Source: Bacteroidales bacterium UBA5371
GTDB taxonomy: Bacteria > Bacteroidota > Bacteroidia > Bacteroidales > P3
Assembly: GCA_002407855.1 (NCBI GenBank)
Contig: DHPF01000015.1
Span: 165,810-191,551 of the forward strand
Direction: 5' to 3'
Length of the DNA: 25,742 nt
Shown piece after piece: positions 12,787-21,736 of this stretch (position 1 is the first letter of the stretch; each line of letters begins with the position of its first letter). The notes under the pieces are model-generated. The model worked only from the letters and a program-made list of their open reading frames with translations, was not told the origin of the DNA and made no database searches. Both the position numbers and the translations under genes were made by a program.

Positions 12787-14931
12787 ATGAAAAAAATACT
12801 TTTCCTGTTAGTTATTCTTTCATTTGAAGGACTTTATGCTCAACACTTAGGCATAGGAATAAAAGGTTTTTTGCAAAATGACCAATCTAAACTATCTGAT
12901 AATTTTGCTCAAAGATATTCTTTTAGAGAAATTGAAGGTACTTCTTATCTTGTAACCATTGCAAAACTAAGTGATGATTTTAATGTAAAAGACTTAGAGT
13001 ATCTCAATTGTAAGATTGTATCTAAAATAGGTAATATAATTACTCTTTATATCCCAACTTGTAGAGTAAGAGAAGTGATTGCGTTGGAAGGAATTATTGA
13101 GATAGATATTTCAAGGAAAATTAATGGAGCAGAACTCGATAGGGCAACTAATGATGTAAGTAGTGATTTGGTTTGGCAAGGGTTTGAACTCCCTGGCGGC
13201 TATTCAGGTAAAGATGTAATAATAGGTGTTACCGATTGGGGTTTTGACTACACTCATCCGATGTTTTACGATACTTCAATGACTAATTATAGGATTATAG
13301 GAGCTTGGGATCAATACCGAATGCAAGGACCTTCTCCTAATAATTTCCCTTATGGAACAGTTTTCTACACACAACAAGAATTATTGGCAGCTCAATCTGA
13401 CACTTTGAACATTTATAATATAGGAACTCACGGAACACATGTCAGCGGAATTGCCGCAGGAGCAGGAGCTTCAACTCCATATAGAGGAGTGGCGTTTGAT
13501 TCAGAGCTTTTGATGGCAACTTTTCTTATTGATGAGGCAGCAGTTTTAGATGCTTACTCTTGGATGAGGGATGTGGCAAAACAAAAAAACAAACGCTTAG
13601 TTATAAATGGTAGTTGGGGATTATATCATTTTGGTATGATGGATGGCACCTCCCTATTAGACCAAGCAGTGAAGCTAATGTCTGATACAGATAGTGTTGT
13701 CTTTGTTACAAGTGGAGGAAATAATGGAGATAATAATTTTCATGTCAAGAAAGTCTTTACAAATAACGACACTATTTCAACAGGAATCACCTTTGATTTT
13801 CAATATCCAAGACCTAATTATTGGGGTCAAACCATAACTATGACGGGTGATAGCACCGATAGTTTTTCTTCCAGAATAGAATTTTACAATAACCTTCAAG
13901 AATTAATCTATGCAACACCTTGGGTAAATACAGCATCGAACGACATTATTAATGATACATGCATTGTAATTGATGGAGATAGCCTAATTTATAGAGCAAA
14001 TTCATTAGCTTCATCTCTTGCATCGCATCGCCCACTTGCAGATTGGGAGATAAGACTTTCCAATTATCAAGCAGGAAAATATTTTGTTGTTCTTTCCACA
14101 AAAGCTTCTTCTGGAATAGTTCACGCATGGAATGTTGCATGCCTAAATACAGGAGTAGGTAATTGGGGATTAAATTTTGCAAGATTTCAGGGTAATCATA
14201 TTTCAGGAGATAACCTATATGGAGTTGGGGAACCAGCGGTTGGAGATGGAATGATTTCAGTTGCTGCTTACACCGCAAAACCAAGAGAATCTTACTCAGG
14301 TGGTCAAAGAGCTGGTTTTTCAAGCATAGGACCAAGAATTGACGGAGCTTTAAAACCAGAGATTGCAGCACCAGGTGTAAATGTTAAATCTTCTATCTCT
14401 TCATTTGCAACAGAAACTAATACAAGCGTACAAGATATATATTTTAATGATAGAGCCTATTCTTTTGCATCTTTTTCTGGAACATCAATGTCTTCGCCAA
14501 TGGTTGCGGGCATTGTAGCCTTGATGTTGGAGGCTAACCCAAACCTAACTCCAAGCCAAGTTAAAACAATATTATTTCAAACTGCAAGGCAGGATAATTA
14601 CACCACATCCACCCTGCCTAATGATAAATGGGGTTGGGGAAAAGTCTCAGCACTTGATGCGGTAAAAAAGGCAGTTCAACTCATAGGGCTAACCGAAATA
14701 GAAAATGACAATTCAGTAGTATTATACCCTAATCCTGCCATAGATATTCTAAATATTAAAACCAATCATAAAATAAAATCTGTTATTATATCTGATTTAT
14801 TAGGTAGAAATCAAATTATCTCACAAAAAAACTCCAATGAAATAGATATATCTACCCTAAACAAAGGAGTATATGTAGTTTCTATTGGTTTAGAAAACAA
14901 AGTATTAAGATATAAATTAGTAAAAAATTAG
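12787..14931 (+). CDS. Secreted S8 (subtilisin-like) serine peptidase with T9SS type A sorting domain
   Basis: A 714-residue protein. A signal peptide (about 1-19, ending LYAQ) and a C-terminal T9SS type A domain (about 646-714; LYPNPAIDILNIK, STLNKGVYVVSI) predict export through the outer membrane. The catalytic triad of the subtilase fold is visible: D150 in VTDWGFDYTHP, H215 in GTHGTHVSGIAAG and S567 in FSGTSMSSPMVAGI; NGSWG around residue 274-278 precedes the oxyanion region. The long insert between His and Ser parts (about residues 310-470) looks like a beta-rich or PA-like subdomain. The N-terminal ~110 residues could be a propeptide. It stands as a single gene. Substrates are unknown. 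Confidence 0.92.
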   Translation: MKKILFLLVILSFEGLYAQHLGIGIKGFLQNDQSKLSDNFAQRYSFREIEGTSYLVTIAKLSDDFNVKDLEYLNCKIVSKIGNIITLYIPTCRVREVIALEGIIEIDISRKINGAELDRATNDVSSDLVWQGFELPGGYSGKDVIIGVTDWGFDYTHPMFYDTSMTNYRIIGAWDQYRMQGPSPNNFPYGTVFYTQQELLAAQSDTLNIYNIGTHGTHVSGIAAGAGASTPYRGVAFDSELLMATFLIDEAAVLDAYSWMRDVAKQKNKRLVINGSWGLYHFGMMDGTSLLDQAVKLMSDTDSVVFVTSGGNNGDNNFHVKKVFTNNDTISTGITFDFQYPRPNYWGQTITMTGDSTDSFSSRIEFYNNLQELIYATPWVNTASNDIINDTCIVIDGDSLIYRANSLASSLASHRPLADWEIRLSNYQAGKYFVVLSTKASSGIVHAWNVACLNTGVGNWGLNFARFQGNHISGDNLYGVGEPAVGDGMISVAAYTAKPRESYSGGQRAGFSSIGPRIDGALKPEIAAPGVNVKSSISSFATETNTSVQDIYFNDRAYSFASFSGTSMSSPMVAGIVALMLEANPNLTPSQVKTILFQTARQDNYTTSTLPNDKWGWGKVSALDAVKKAVQLIGLTEIENDNSVVLYPNPAIDILNIKTNHKIKSVIISDLLGRNQIISQKNSNEIDISTLNKGVYVVSIGLENKVLRYKLVKN

Positions 14932-14962
14932 GCTTGATATTAGGTAATATTGAAAAAAATAG

Positions 14963-14970
14963 TAATTTTG
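14963..14970 (+). promoter_or_regulatory. Candidate -7 element for gcvH
   Basis: TAATTTTG fits TAnnTTTG, 69 bases before the gcvH ATG. The upstream box is not clear. No glycine riboswitch is visible in the 108-base gap. Confidence 0.35.
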
Positions 14971-15039
14971 AAATTCTAATACTTGGGCAAAAGAGTTAAA
15001 TATAAGCAGAAAACAAAATAATTCAAAAAATAAAATAAA

Positions 15040-15420
15040 ATGAACTTTCCAGAAAATTTAAAGTATTCAACAGACCATGAATGGTTAAGAATAGAAGGCG
15101 AACAAGCCTATGTAGGTATCACTGATTTTGCACAACACGAATTGGGAGATATAGTATTTGTTGATGTAGACACAGAAGGTGAAACATTAGACAAAAATGA
15201 AACCTTTGGTTCAATTGAAGCAGTAAAAACAGTATCAGACTTAATTTTACCTGTTTCAGCAGAAGTATTAGAGTTTAATGCAGACTTAGAATCTAATGCA
15301 GCTGCAATCAACACAGACCCTTATGGAAAAGGTTGGATAGTTAAAATCAAACTAACCAATCCAGAAGAAGCCAACGAACTAATGGACTCTGCTGCCTATA
15401 CATCGTTTGTAGGTCTATAA
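15040..15420 (+). CDS. gcvH: Glycine cleavage system H protein
   Basis: A 126-residue lipoyl carrier that shuttles the aminomethyl group between the P, T and L proteins of the glycine cleavage system in the cytoplasm. The H-protein start YSTDHEWLRI (9-18), GITDFAQHELGDIVFVDV (26-43) and the lipoylation site GSIEAVKTVSD (57-67, Lys63) are all present; length is typical. It is a lone gene here, with its own terminator. The partner genes gcvT and gcvP are not in the window. Confidence 0.96.
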   Translation: MNFPENLKYSTDHEWLRIEGEQAYVGITDFAQHELGDIVFVDVDTEGETLDKNETFGSIEAVKTVSDLILPVSAEVLEFNADLESNAAAINTDPYGKGWIVKIKLTNPEEANELMDSAAYTSFVGL

Positions 15421-15447
15421 CAGACTAATACTTAAATATAATTATAG

Positions 15448-15487
15448 AAGAAAGATGTGAGCACTGCTTGCATCTTTCTTATTTTTT
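15448..15487 (+). terminator. Rho-independent terminator after gcvH
   Basis: AAGAAAGATG (15448-15457) pairs perfectly with CATCTTTCTT (15471-15480) around a 13-base loop and is followed by ATTTTTT. Confidence 0.85.
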
Positions 15488-15544
15488 GCCCATAGGATTT
15501 AAATGCTTTTTATAGATTAATATTTTAAATCAAAAACAAGCTCA

Positions 15545-15628
15545 CTGAAACTTGATTCTAATAAACTGAAACTTGATTCTAATAAATTATCTTCTGAAAA
15601 GAATTTATTAAAACTTGATTCTATTTAA
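15545..15628 (+). repeat. Copy C of the dispersed 21-nt-period repeat
   Basis: Two identical 21-nt units (15545-15565, 15566-15586) are followed by a diverged unit (15587-15607) and a fourth that ends in TAA (15608-15628). In frame they read LKLDSNK, LKLDSNK, LSSEKNL, LKLDSI-stop. The third unit resembles copy B (LSSEDKK) and the others resemble copy A (LDSN). The frame is open upstream only to a TAA at 15518-15520, and there is no ATG, so translation would need an unusual start. The remainder of the 15421-15701 gap contains the gcvH terminator and AT-rich DNA. Confidence 0.75.
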
Positions 15629-15701
15629 GATGGAAAAGCTATACTTGGGTTAGAGAAAATAAATATTTTCATCAAGTATTAATGGAAAATTTTTGTCTTA
15701 T

Positions 15702-18569
15702 TTATATATTAATATTGAATAAGATATTGGTGAAGAAGTCGTTTAGTTGAGGCAAATAACCTAAGCGTACTCCAAATGTAAAGCCTTGCTCTATCCTAAA
15801 AATGTGGGCATCCATATTTATATCTAATCCAAAACTACTTTGAAACTCCTTATCAAAGAAACCGATATCGTAAAATCCTCGTGAATGTATGCGTTTTATG
15901 TAAAGTAATTTCCATATTGATAAGTCCGAATAGGATACAGGAAAATGATAATTGAATTGTGCCCCATAATAATAGGTTGGAAATATTCCAACAACTCCTT
16001 TGGTGAAAGGGATTTCGTTAGGGAAATAATAAATGGTAGGAGTGTTCTTCTGAAATCCTAAATTTAGCTCTATGCTATGGTTTCTAAAAATACTTGGAAG
16101 AAAGGTTGTGGTTGCAATAGCTATGATGTTTGCATTATCTTTGGTAATAGAGCGTTGGAGTTTGAGCCTAAATGTTTGACCAAAACGTGGAACTATATCG
16201 TTTTCTGCCATCATTTGTATAATATTCCACGATAAGCCAAAGCCTGCTGTATGAAAAATAGTAAGTGATTTATTCCAATTGTAGTCCGGAATGATATTCC
16301 TAAAAGAATAATAGAATGAATATTTTGCCCCTTTAAAATAATTTCTATCTGTCCAGCTATAAGGCAAATCTATATTTAATCCTATGTTATACTCCTCCCA
16401 TACTGAATAGAAATCTTGACCAAAAGGTTTATCAAATTGGATAGCTCTTTGACCATATTTGAAGTTAAGTTTTAGAATTGGGTACCAGCCTGTATAGCTA
16501 TAATCGAGATTGTATTCATCTCTTTTTTCGGAGAATATGTATTTGTATCCTGCTTGTAACACACTACTTCCAAGCAAGTTTTGAGAGAATGCCGATACTC
16601 CGAAGTTTACGTCTTGGGTTTGGGTATTAATATAGAGTGGAGACCAGCTATGAAAGTTAAATAAATGTGTTAGTTTCCTATATTTCTCACTCTTAAAAAG
16701 GGTATCCCTTATATGTTGTTGTCCAAATATAAAGTTTTCTTGTTTTGTGATTTTCTCTGCCTCTTCAAATATTGGGCTTATATGAGATGAGGTTATTGTA
16801 TTTACTTGAGTTATAGGTTGATTTACTATTTCTAATCCATCTGAGGTGTAATCACTAATTATGAATTTATCCCCAATTATTTCAAAATCCATTACTCCAA
16901 ACCTTGAATCTGTATGTTGGGTAATAGTCTCAGAATTAGTTTTTAAATCAATTGAATAGATTTGATATTTATTCTCATAATCACTAATAAAATATAATCT
17001 ATCATTATAATATTTCAGTTTTGAATGATTATTAAACGAAGAAGGTAAAATTGAAGTAGAGCTATCGTTTTGGATATTATATTTTACAATTGATTTACCT
17101 TCTTGATTGTTTTTGATAAGATAAATTTCCGAAGCATCATTATTCCACACAGGATAAGAGAATTTGTCGTAAAGAATGTTGTTTTCAAATTTCTTAATGA
17201 TATTTCCTGTATTTTTGTCAATAATAACCAAATGTTGATTATTCATTTTATCCTCTTCTATTGCCGCAATTTGATTAGAATTAATTGGATTATACGATGG
17301 GGTATAAATTTTCTTATTAAAGGTAATAGACTTGTAGGTATCATTATTTATATTATATTCTACAATATCTGAATAGTTTTCGTGCTCCCAACGATAATGC
17401 GATTTGTATTCTGAAAAAATCAAACAACTATCCTTTATATCATAGTAGTTATGCAATATTCTTCCAACTAAAACCAAGTCTTCTTCTTTCCTATTATTTA
17501 TTTTGACAAACCTCGGAGCTTCAAAAGAAGATGTTTTTAAAGCAATTATTGTTGAATCGTTTAGCCCCTTGGGTTGATAATAATTGGAATAGAACTCTTT
17601 TTTCTTATTAAGTTTATTATTTGGGATAGCTTTTCTTTGGTCAAAATAGGCTCTATCTTCTTTTATCCATCTCTTTGTAAGAGTATCCAAAGTAAGATTA
17701 TATAAATCTTTTGTACTTATAGATAATCCTTTTTGTTGGGAACGTCCAAAGAATTGAAATTTCCAAAAATTTCTTCCAACATTCTCCATCATATCTGCCC
17801 AAATATCCTTATTATAGTTAATTCTTCCAAAAGAGGTTAAGTAATAACCCAATATATAGTTGTTTGGAACATAGTCTTTCATAGAACCAAGCAAAGCTTT
17901 ATCAAATGAATATCTTCCCTTATCTAATATTTGAGCTTTGAAATACATATTGAAATCAGGAGTTTTGCCTCTCCCAGAAGGAGTAATTGCCGTTTCCATA
18001 ACCACTGCATCACCTTCTAAGAACCAAGTAGGGATAAATGCACCTAAGAGTATGCCATATATATGTTCTCCGAAGATATTGATTAGGGTTTTAGAAACGC
18101 CTTGCTTTAAGGAATAGACCTGAGCGGCATGTCTTAATTCGTGAATAGATACGTGCCATAACCAAGGATAAGGATAGTTGGTTGGGTGAGTAGTAGTCCA
18201 AAGCTCTATTCGTTTAGGAGCCCAAACCGATAACCCATTTGAATAGGCAGTATTGGTATGCAAAAGAAATGGAATATAAGGTGGTTGAGTTTTCAAACTA
18301 CTACCTATAACTCCGTATAAAGTATCTAAAACCGAAACTAATTCTTGTGCCCTTGTTTCATAGAAATTGGGGTAAACAACCTCAAATCTATTAGTTTTTA
18401 TCCTTCGCCACTTAGTATATCCATTATCAACTCCCGTGTTATAATATTGAGCCTTTAAGTCAATAGGACAAAAAATCAAATAAATAAAAACAATAAAAAT
18501 GAAAAGCCAAAAACCTTTCAGTCTTTGGCTTTCTAATTTATATATTTTTCTCTTTGAAAAAAGAATCAT
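15702..18569 (-). CDS. Large envelope protein: HExxH peptidase-like domain, propeller-like region, probable outer-membrane beta-barrel
   Basis: I place the start at 18569 (955 residues): it gives a standard signal anchor (hydrophobic FWLFIFIVFIYLIFC, then PIDLKAQYY) and a 13-base gap to pepD. The upstream in-frame ATG at 18647 would overlap pepD by 65 bases. After export, residues about 45-230 look like a gluzincin-type metallopeptidase: HELRHAAQ (H143, H147) and WFLEGDA (E185). The middle third has TolB/WD40-type blades such as YPVWNNDASEIYLIK. The last ~280 residues alternate aromatic and polar positions and end FFTNILFNINI, as outer-membrane barrels do. Function is unknown: perhaps a surface-facing or periplasmic peptidase tethered to a barrel. 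The domain order is inferred from motifs only. Confidence 0.75.
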   Translation of the reverse strand: MILFSKRKIYKLESQRLKGFWLFIFIVFIYLIFCPIDLKAQYYNTGVDNGYTKWRRIKTNRFEVVYPNFYETRAQELVSVLDTLYGVIGSSLKTQPPYIPFLLHTNTAYSNGLSVWAPKRIELWTTTHPTNYPYPWLWHVSIHELRHAAQVYSLKQGVSKTLINIFGEHIYGILLGAFIPTWFLEGDAVVMETAITPSGRGKTPDFNMYFKAQILDKGRYSFDKALLGSMKDYVPNNYILGYYLTSFGRINYNKDIWADMMENVGRNFWKFQFFGRSQQKGLSISTKDLYNLTLDTLTKRWIKEDRAYFDQRKAIPNNKLNKKKEFYSNYYQPKGLNDSTIIALKTSSFEAPRFVKINNRKEEDLVLVGRILHNYYDIKDSCLIFSEYKSHYRWEHENYSDIVEYNINNDTYKSITFNKKIYTPSYNPINSNQIAAIEEDKMNNQHLVIIDKNTGNIIKKFENNILYDKFSYPVWNNDASEIYLIKNNQEGKSIVKYNIQNDSSTSILPSSFNNHSKLKYYNDRLYFISDYENKYQIYSIDLKTNSETITQHTDSRFGVMDFEIIGDKFIISDYTSDGLEIVNQPITQVNTITSSHISPIFEEAEKITKQENFIFGQQHIRDTLFKSEKYRKLTHLFNFHSWSPLYINTQTQDVNFGVSAFSQNLLGSSVLQAGYKYIFSEKRDEYNLDYSYTGWYPILKLNFKYGQRAIQFDKPFGQDFYSVWEEYNIGLNIDLPYSWTDRNYFKGAKYSFYYSFRNIIPDYNWNKSLTIFHTAGFGLSWNIIQMMAENDIVPRFGQTFRLKLQRSITKDNANIIAIATTTFLPSIFRNHSIELNLGFQKNTPTIYYFPNEIPFTKGVVGIFPTYYYGAQFNYHFPVSYSDLSIWKLLYIKRIHSRGFYDIGFFDKEFQSSFGLDINMDAHIFRIEQGFTFGVRLGYLPQLNDFFTNILFNINI

Positions 18570-18582
18570 TTCTAAGAAACTT

Positions 18583-20037
18583 CTATTTGTTTGGGATATT
18601 TTTAAGAGTTTCAAGTAAATAATTCCAGAATTTCTCAACAGAAGCAATATTTACTCTTTCATCAGGAGAGTGTGGGTTCATAATGGTTGGTCCAAAGGAA
18701 ATCATATCCCACGAAGGATAAACACCACCCAATAGTCCACATTCTAATCCTGCATGAATAGCCATTATCTTAGGAGTTTTTCCATATAAAGATTTATATG
18801 TAGTTTGCATAGTTTTTAAGATAGGAGATTTCATATTAGGCTTCCAGCCTGGATATGCACCTGTAAAATTACATTTAGCCTTTGCCAATTCAAAAACGTT
18901 TTGCATCATTTGAGCTAAATCCATTTTTGCACTATCAACACTACTTCTCAACAAACAGCTAATCTTAATTGTTTTATCATCACTCTTTACAATTGCCAAA
19001 TTAGTAGAAGTCTCAACCAAGTTTTTCATAGAATCACTCATTCGCATAACTCCATTCGGACAAGCATACACAGCAGCAATCAATCTTTTTTGAGTATCTA
19101 AGTCTATAACATTTTTACCAAGAGCAGTTGCATTGAATTTAATCTCCAAAGAAGGTTCAACCAAAGCAAGTTCATTTTTAATTTCTATTGTTAGAGTTTC
19201 AATAGTTTTCTTTGCCTTTGCAACCTTTGAAGTAGGAATAGCAATTGTAGAGAAAGCCTCACGAGGAATTGCGTTACGCAAGCTACCACCATTAATTTCA
19301 GATATTCTTAATCCAAGAGATTCCAAAGCCTTGAAGAGTCTAAATAAAATCTTATTTGCATTGCCTCTTCCTAAAATTATATCCATACCACTATGTCCAC
19401 CTTTAAGACCTGTAATATTTAAAGCAAAAGCTGATAAGCCAACAGGAGTAGTTTCTTTTTTATAGTCAAAAATAAATGTTCCATCAATTCCTCCTGCACA
19501 ACCCACATAAAGTTCGCCTTCTGTTTCGGAGTCAAGATTAAGAAGTATATCTCCTTTTAATAGACCTGCTTCAAGTCCAAATGCACCTGTCATACCTGTT
19601 TCTTCATCAATAGTAAACAAAGCTTCCACAGCTCCATGCTTCAAACTCTTGTTTTCCAACACAGCCATAGCTGCTGCAACTCCCATTCCATTATCTGCAC
19701 CAAGGGTAGTTCCTTTTGCTCTAACCCAACCCTTATCTATCCAAGGTTGAATAGCATCTTTTTCAAAATTGTGCTTAGTGTCAGCATTCTTTTGAGGAAC
19801 CATATCTAAATGAGCTTGAAGAATAACACCTTTTTTCTTCTCCATACCCTTAGAGGCAGGCTTGCGAATAATTACGTTACCAACCTTATCAATGGTATAA
19901 TCTAATTTATTCTTCTTTGCAAAATCAACCATAGCTTCGACAATCTTAGCTTCTTTCTTTGAAGGGTGAGGAATAGAACAAATTAAATCAAAGTTCTTCC
20001 AAACAGCTTTTGGTTCTAAGTTTTTTATTTCACTCAT
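18583..20037 (-). CDS. pepD: Cytosol non-specific dipeptidase / aminoacyl-histidine dipeptidase (M20C, PepD)
   Basis: A 484-residue M20-family zinc dipeptidase that breaks down cytoplasmic dipeptides. Metal and catalytic sites are all seen: LQAHLDMVPQ (H76, D78), GADNGMGVAAAMAV (D115 bridging), IDEETGMTGAFGL (E145/E146), NLDSETEGELYVGCAGG (D169), and NPHSPDER (H456) near the C-terminus. IHAGLECGLL (427-436) is typical of the PepD branch. The lid domain lies in between, and length matches the family. It starts 30 bases after the ispE stop and is followed after 13 bases by the large envelope protein, so the three are probably one operon. Confidence 0.94.
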   Translation of the reverse strand: MSEIKNLEPKAVWKNFDLICSIPHPSKKEAKIVEAMVDFAKKNKLDYTIDKVGNVIIRKPASKGMEKKKGVILQAHLDMVPQKNADTKHNFEKDAIQPWIDKGWVRAKGTTLGADNGMGVAAAMAVLENKSLKHGAVEALFTIDEETGMTGAFGLEAGLLKGDILLNLDSETEGELYVGCAGGIDGTFIFDYKKETTPVGLSAFALNITGLKGGHSGMDIILGRGNANKILFRLFKALESLGLRISEINGGSLRNAIPREAFSTIAIPTSKVAKAKKTIETLTIEIKNELALVEPSLEIKFNATALGKNVIDLDTQKRLIAAVYACPNGVMRMSDSMKNLVETSTNLAIVKSDDKTIKISCLLRSSVDSAKMDLAQMMQNVFELAKAKCNFTGAYPGWKPNMKSPILKTMQTTYKSLYGKTPKIMAIHAGLECGLLGGVYPSWDMISFGPTIMNPHSPDERVNIASVEKFWNYLLETLKNIPNK

Positions 20038-20067
20038 AATCTTAAAGTATTAAATTATTATTTATAT

Positions 20068-20886
20068 TTATTTTAAAATTCTATTACAAACAAACGGATA
20101 ATCAAAAAGATTTATTTCATCGGGGGTTAAATCCCTGTCAAATAACCCATAAATAGTAGAACCTGACCCACTCATTTGAGCATATAAAGCCCCAATTTCA
20201 TACATCTTATCCTTAATTAGTTCCAGTTCCTTATACTTTTTGAACAAGGTTTTCTCAAAATCATTCTTAATAAAATGTCTCCATTGAGCAATTGGGAGGT
20301 TTTCCACAATATTTAAGAGATTATACTCCGTTTTTTGAGCCACAACCTCAGAATAAGCCTCAGCAGTAGAAATAGAAATATTAGGTTTAACTAATAAAAT
20401 AGTTTTCCCTCTCAAAGAAAGTGTAGTATTATAGAATTTGTCGCCCTTTTCGTAGGCATAACAAGGAATATTATAAATAAAGAATGCACAATCGGAACCT
20501 AATTCCCGAGCAAATTTCTCCAATTCCAACTCAGAAAGATTTAACTCACATTCCGAATTAAGCAACTTTAAAGTAAATGCAGCATCACTACTACCACCTC
20601 CTAAGCCAGCCTGAGATGGAATATTCTTAATAAGATGAATACTTACCTCAGGAAGATGAGGGTAGTTTTTCTTTAAAAGATTGTATGCCTTTAAGCAAAG
20701 GTTCTCATCTTCAATAATCATATTACTAACTTCCAAAGAAGTATTGCCAATTTGCTTAGGACGAACTTCAAGTATATCACATAAGCTCAAAGGATATAAT
20801 ATAGTCTCAATATTATGAAACCCATCATTTCGTTTGGAAATGATATTCAGTCCGATATTTATCTTAGAGTTTGGAAAATAGATCAT
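20068..20886 (-). CDS. ispE: 4-(cytidine 5'-diphospho)-2-C-methyl-D-erythritol kinase
   Basis: A 272-residue GHMP kinase that phosphorylates CDP-methylerythritol in the non-mevalonate (MEP) isoprenoid pathway. It contains the N-terminal SKINIGLNI with K8, the ATP loop IPSQAGLGGGSSDAA (89-103), D132 in LGSDCAFFI and the third motif GSGST (240-244). Length is normal. It heads the minus-strand operon with pepD. It supplies precursor for the undecaprenyl phosphate used by the WecA-type transferase found elsewhere in the window. Confidence 0.95.
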   Translation of the reverse strand: MIYFPNSKINIGLNIISKRNDGFHNIETILYPLSLCDILEVRPKQIGNTSLEVSNMIIEDENLCLKAYNLLKKNYPHLPEVSIHLIKNIPSQAGLGGGSSDAAFTLKLLNSECELNLSELELEKFARELGSDCAFFIYNIPCYAYEKGDKFYNTTLSLRGKTILLVKPNISISTAEAYSEVVAQKTEYNLLNIVENLPIAQWRHFIKNDFEKTLFKKYKELELIKDKMYEIGALYAQMSGSGSTIYGLFDRDLTPDEINLFDYPFVCNRILK

Positions 20887-20944
20887 AAATAAAGGTTAAA
20901 GATACTCAAAAATTAAATTTAATACTTTTTGTCTTTTCCTTTGG

Positions 20945-20978
20945 CAAAGGTAATACAAGATTTTCAATTATCAACAAA
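20945..20978 (-). promoter_or_regulatory. Promoter of ispE-pepD operon
   Basis: On the minus strand: TTTG at 20978-20975, 22-bp spacer, TACCTTTG at 20952-20945, about 58 bases before the ispE ATG. The other part of the 226-base gap (20887-21112) shows nothing I can name. Confidence 0.55.
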
Positions 20979-21112
20979 TATTTAATCTTTATGTTGCTTT
21001 CTTAAATTAAGCTAACATATTTTTGGATAATAACTAAACTAATGCTTATGCCACCCTAAACCAACTCAATCTAACTACATATAGCTCATTTATTTACCTT
21101 AAAATATTGTTT

Positions 21113-21736
21113 TTAATCCTTTATGTTATCTATCTTATTTAAGTGCCAAGCAATAAATTCTGGTAATTGTGTTAAAGGAATAAAACCCTCCTGCTCTGGA
21201 TTTTCAGGCAACAAGCAGAGTTCGAAGTATCCAAGTAAGGTTGTGCAATCATATTCTCCTATCATAGCTTCAATAAGAGTATAAACTGCTATTAATTGGT
21301 CTTCATCCTCTTCGTTCAAATCATTTATTCCAACCATTATTCCAACCTTCTCAGACAATTCCTCGTCATTCTCCATAGGAATAAACCAAAGGTCTTTACT
21401 ATTTATGGAGTAGTTCTCAAATTTTATTCTGACCCTCTCTCCCTGTGGCTGTTTAAACGCAACAATGTCCCAAAAATCCAATATAGGAACATTATTAGTT
21501 AGCTCAATTACATCCTCAAAATAATCCTCATCTCCTTCTGCCGAAAAGGTAATTGAGCGTCCATTTTGCGAGAGCTCACTAATCTCAAAACTCAATCCTT
21601 CCGAATAAGAAGCTAAAACTTCTTCAAACTCTTTAATAAGTTGGTCTTTGTCATTTGAGTTATCTAAGTCCATAAGAAATTCGCTCTTTGTAATGAACCA
21701 ATCCCAGAATTCTTGTGCTGTTATCTTTCTAATCAT
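21113..21736 (-). CDS. Hypothetical protein, 207 aa, acidic
   Basis: A cytoplasmic-looking protein without signal peptide or membrane segments. It begins with ITAQEFWDWFITKSE, has FEISELSQNGRSITFSAEGD (about 50-69), ILDFWDIVAFKQPQG (about 85-99), and a mixed acidic C-terminal half ending FIAWHLNKIDNIKD. I recall Bacteroidota proteins with the same layout and no assigned function; the central pattern suggests an alpha/beta fold. Its start overlaps the murB stop by four bases (ATGA type), so it is translated with MurB. No functional link to cell wall synthesis is shown by this. Confidence 0.75.
   Translation of the reverse strand: MIRKITAQEFWDWFITKSEFLMDLDNSNDKDQLIKEFEEVLASYSEGLSFEISELSQNGRSITFSAEGDEDYFEDVIELTNNVPILDFWDIVAFKQPQGERVRIKFENYSINSKDLWFIPMENDEELSEKVGIMVGINDLNEEDEDQLIAVYTLIEAMIGEYDCTTLLGYFELCLLPENPEQEGFIPLTQLPEFIAWHLNKIDNIKD

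Noticed and set aside
13949..14371. Minus-strand 140-codon open frame inside the subtilase gene.
   Set aside because: It is antisense to a clear S8 domain, Leu/Gln-rich from reversed codons, with no features of its own.
14932..15039. Glycine riboswitch before gcvH.
   Set aside because: The gap is only 108 bases, AT-rich, and shows none of the conserved paired segments of that riboswitch.
15654..15670. AT-only hairpin (GAAAAT / ATTTTC) as terminator of the large minus-strand envelope gene.
   Set aside because: The stem is six pairs, mostly A-T, without a proper T run on the minus strand; too weak to annotate.
18570..18647. Longer N-terminus of the large envelope protein from the ATG at 18647.
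   Set aside because: It would overlap pepD by 65 bases and put 26 non-signal residues before the signal segment; the ATG at 18569 fits better.
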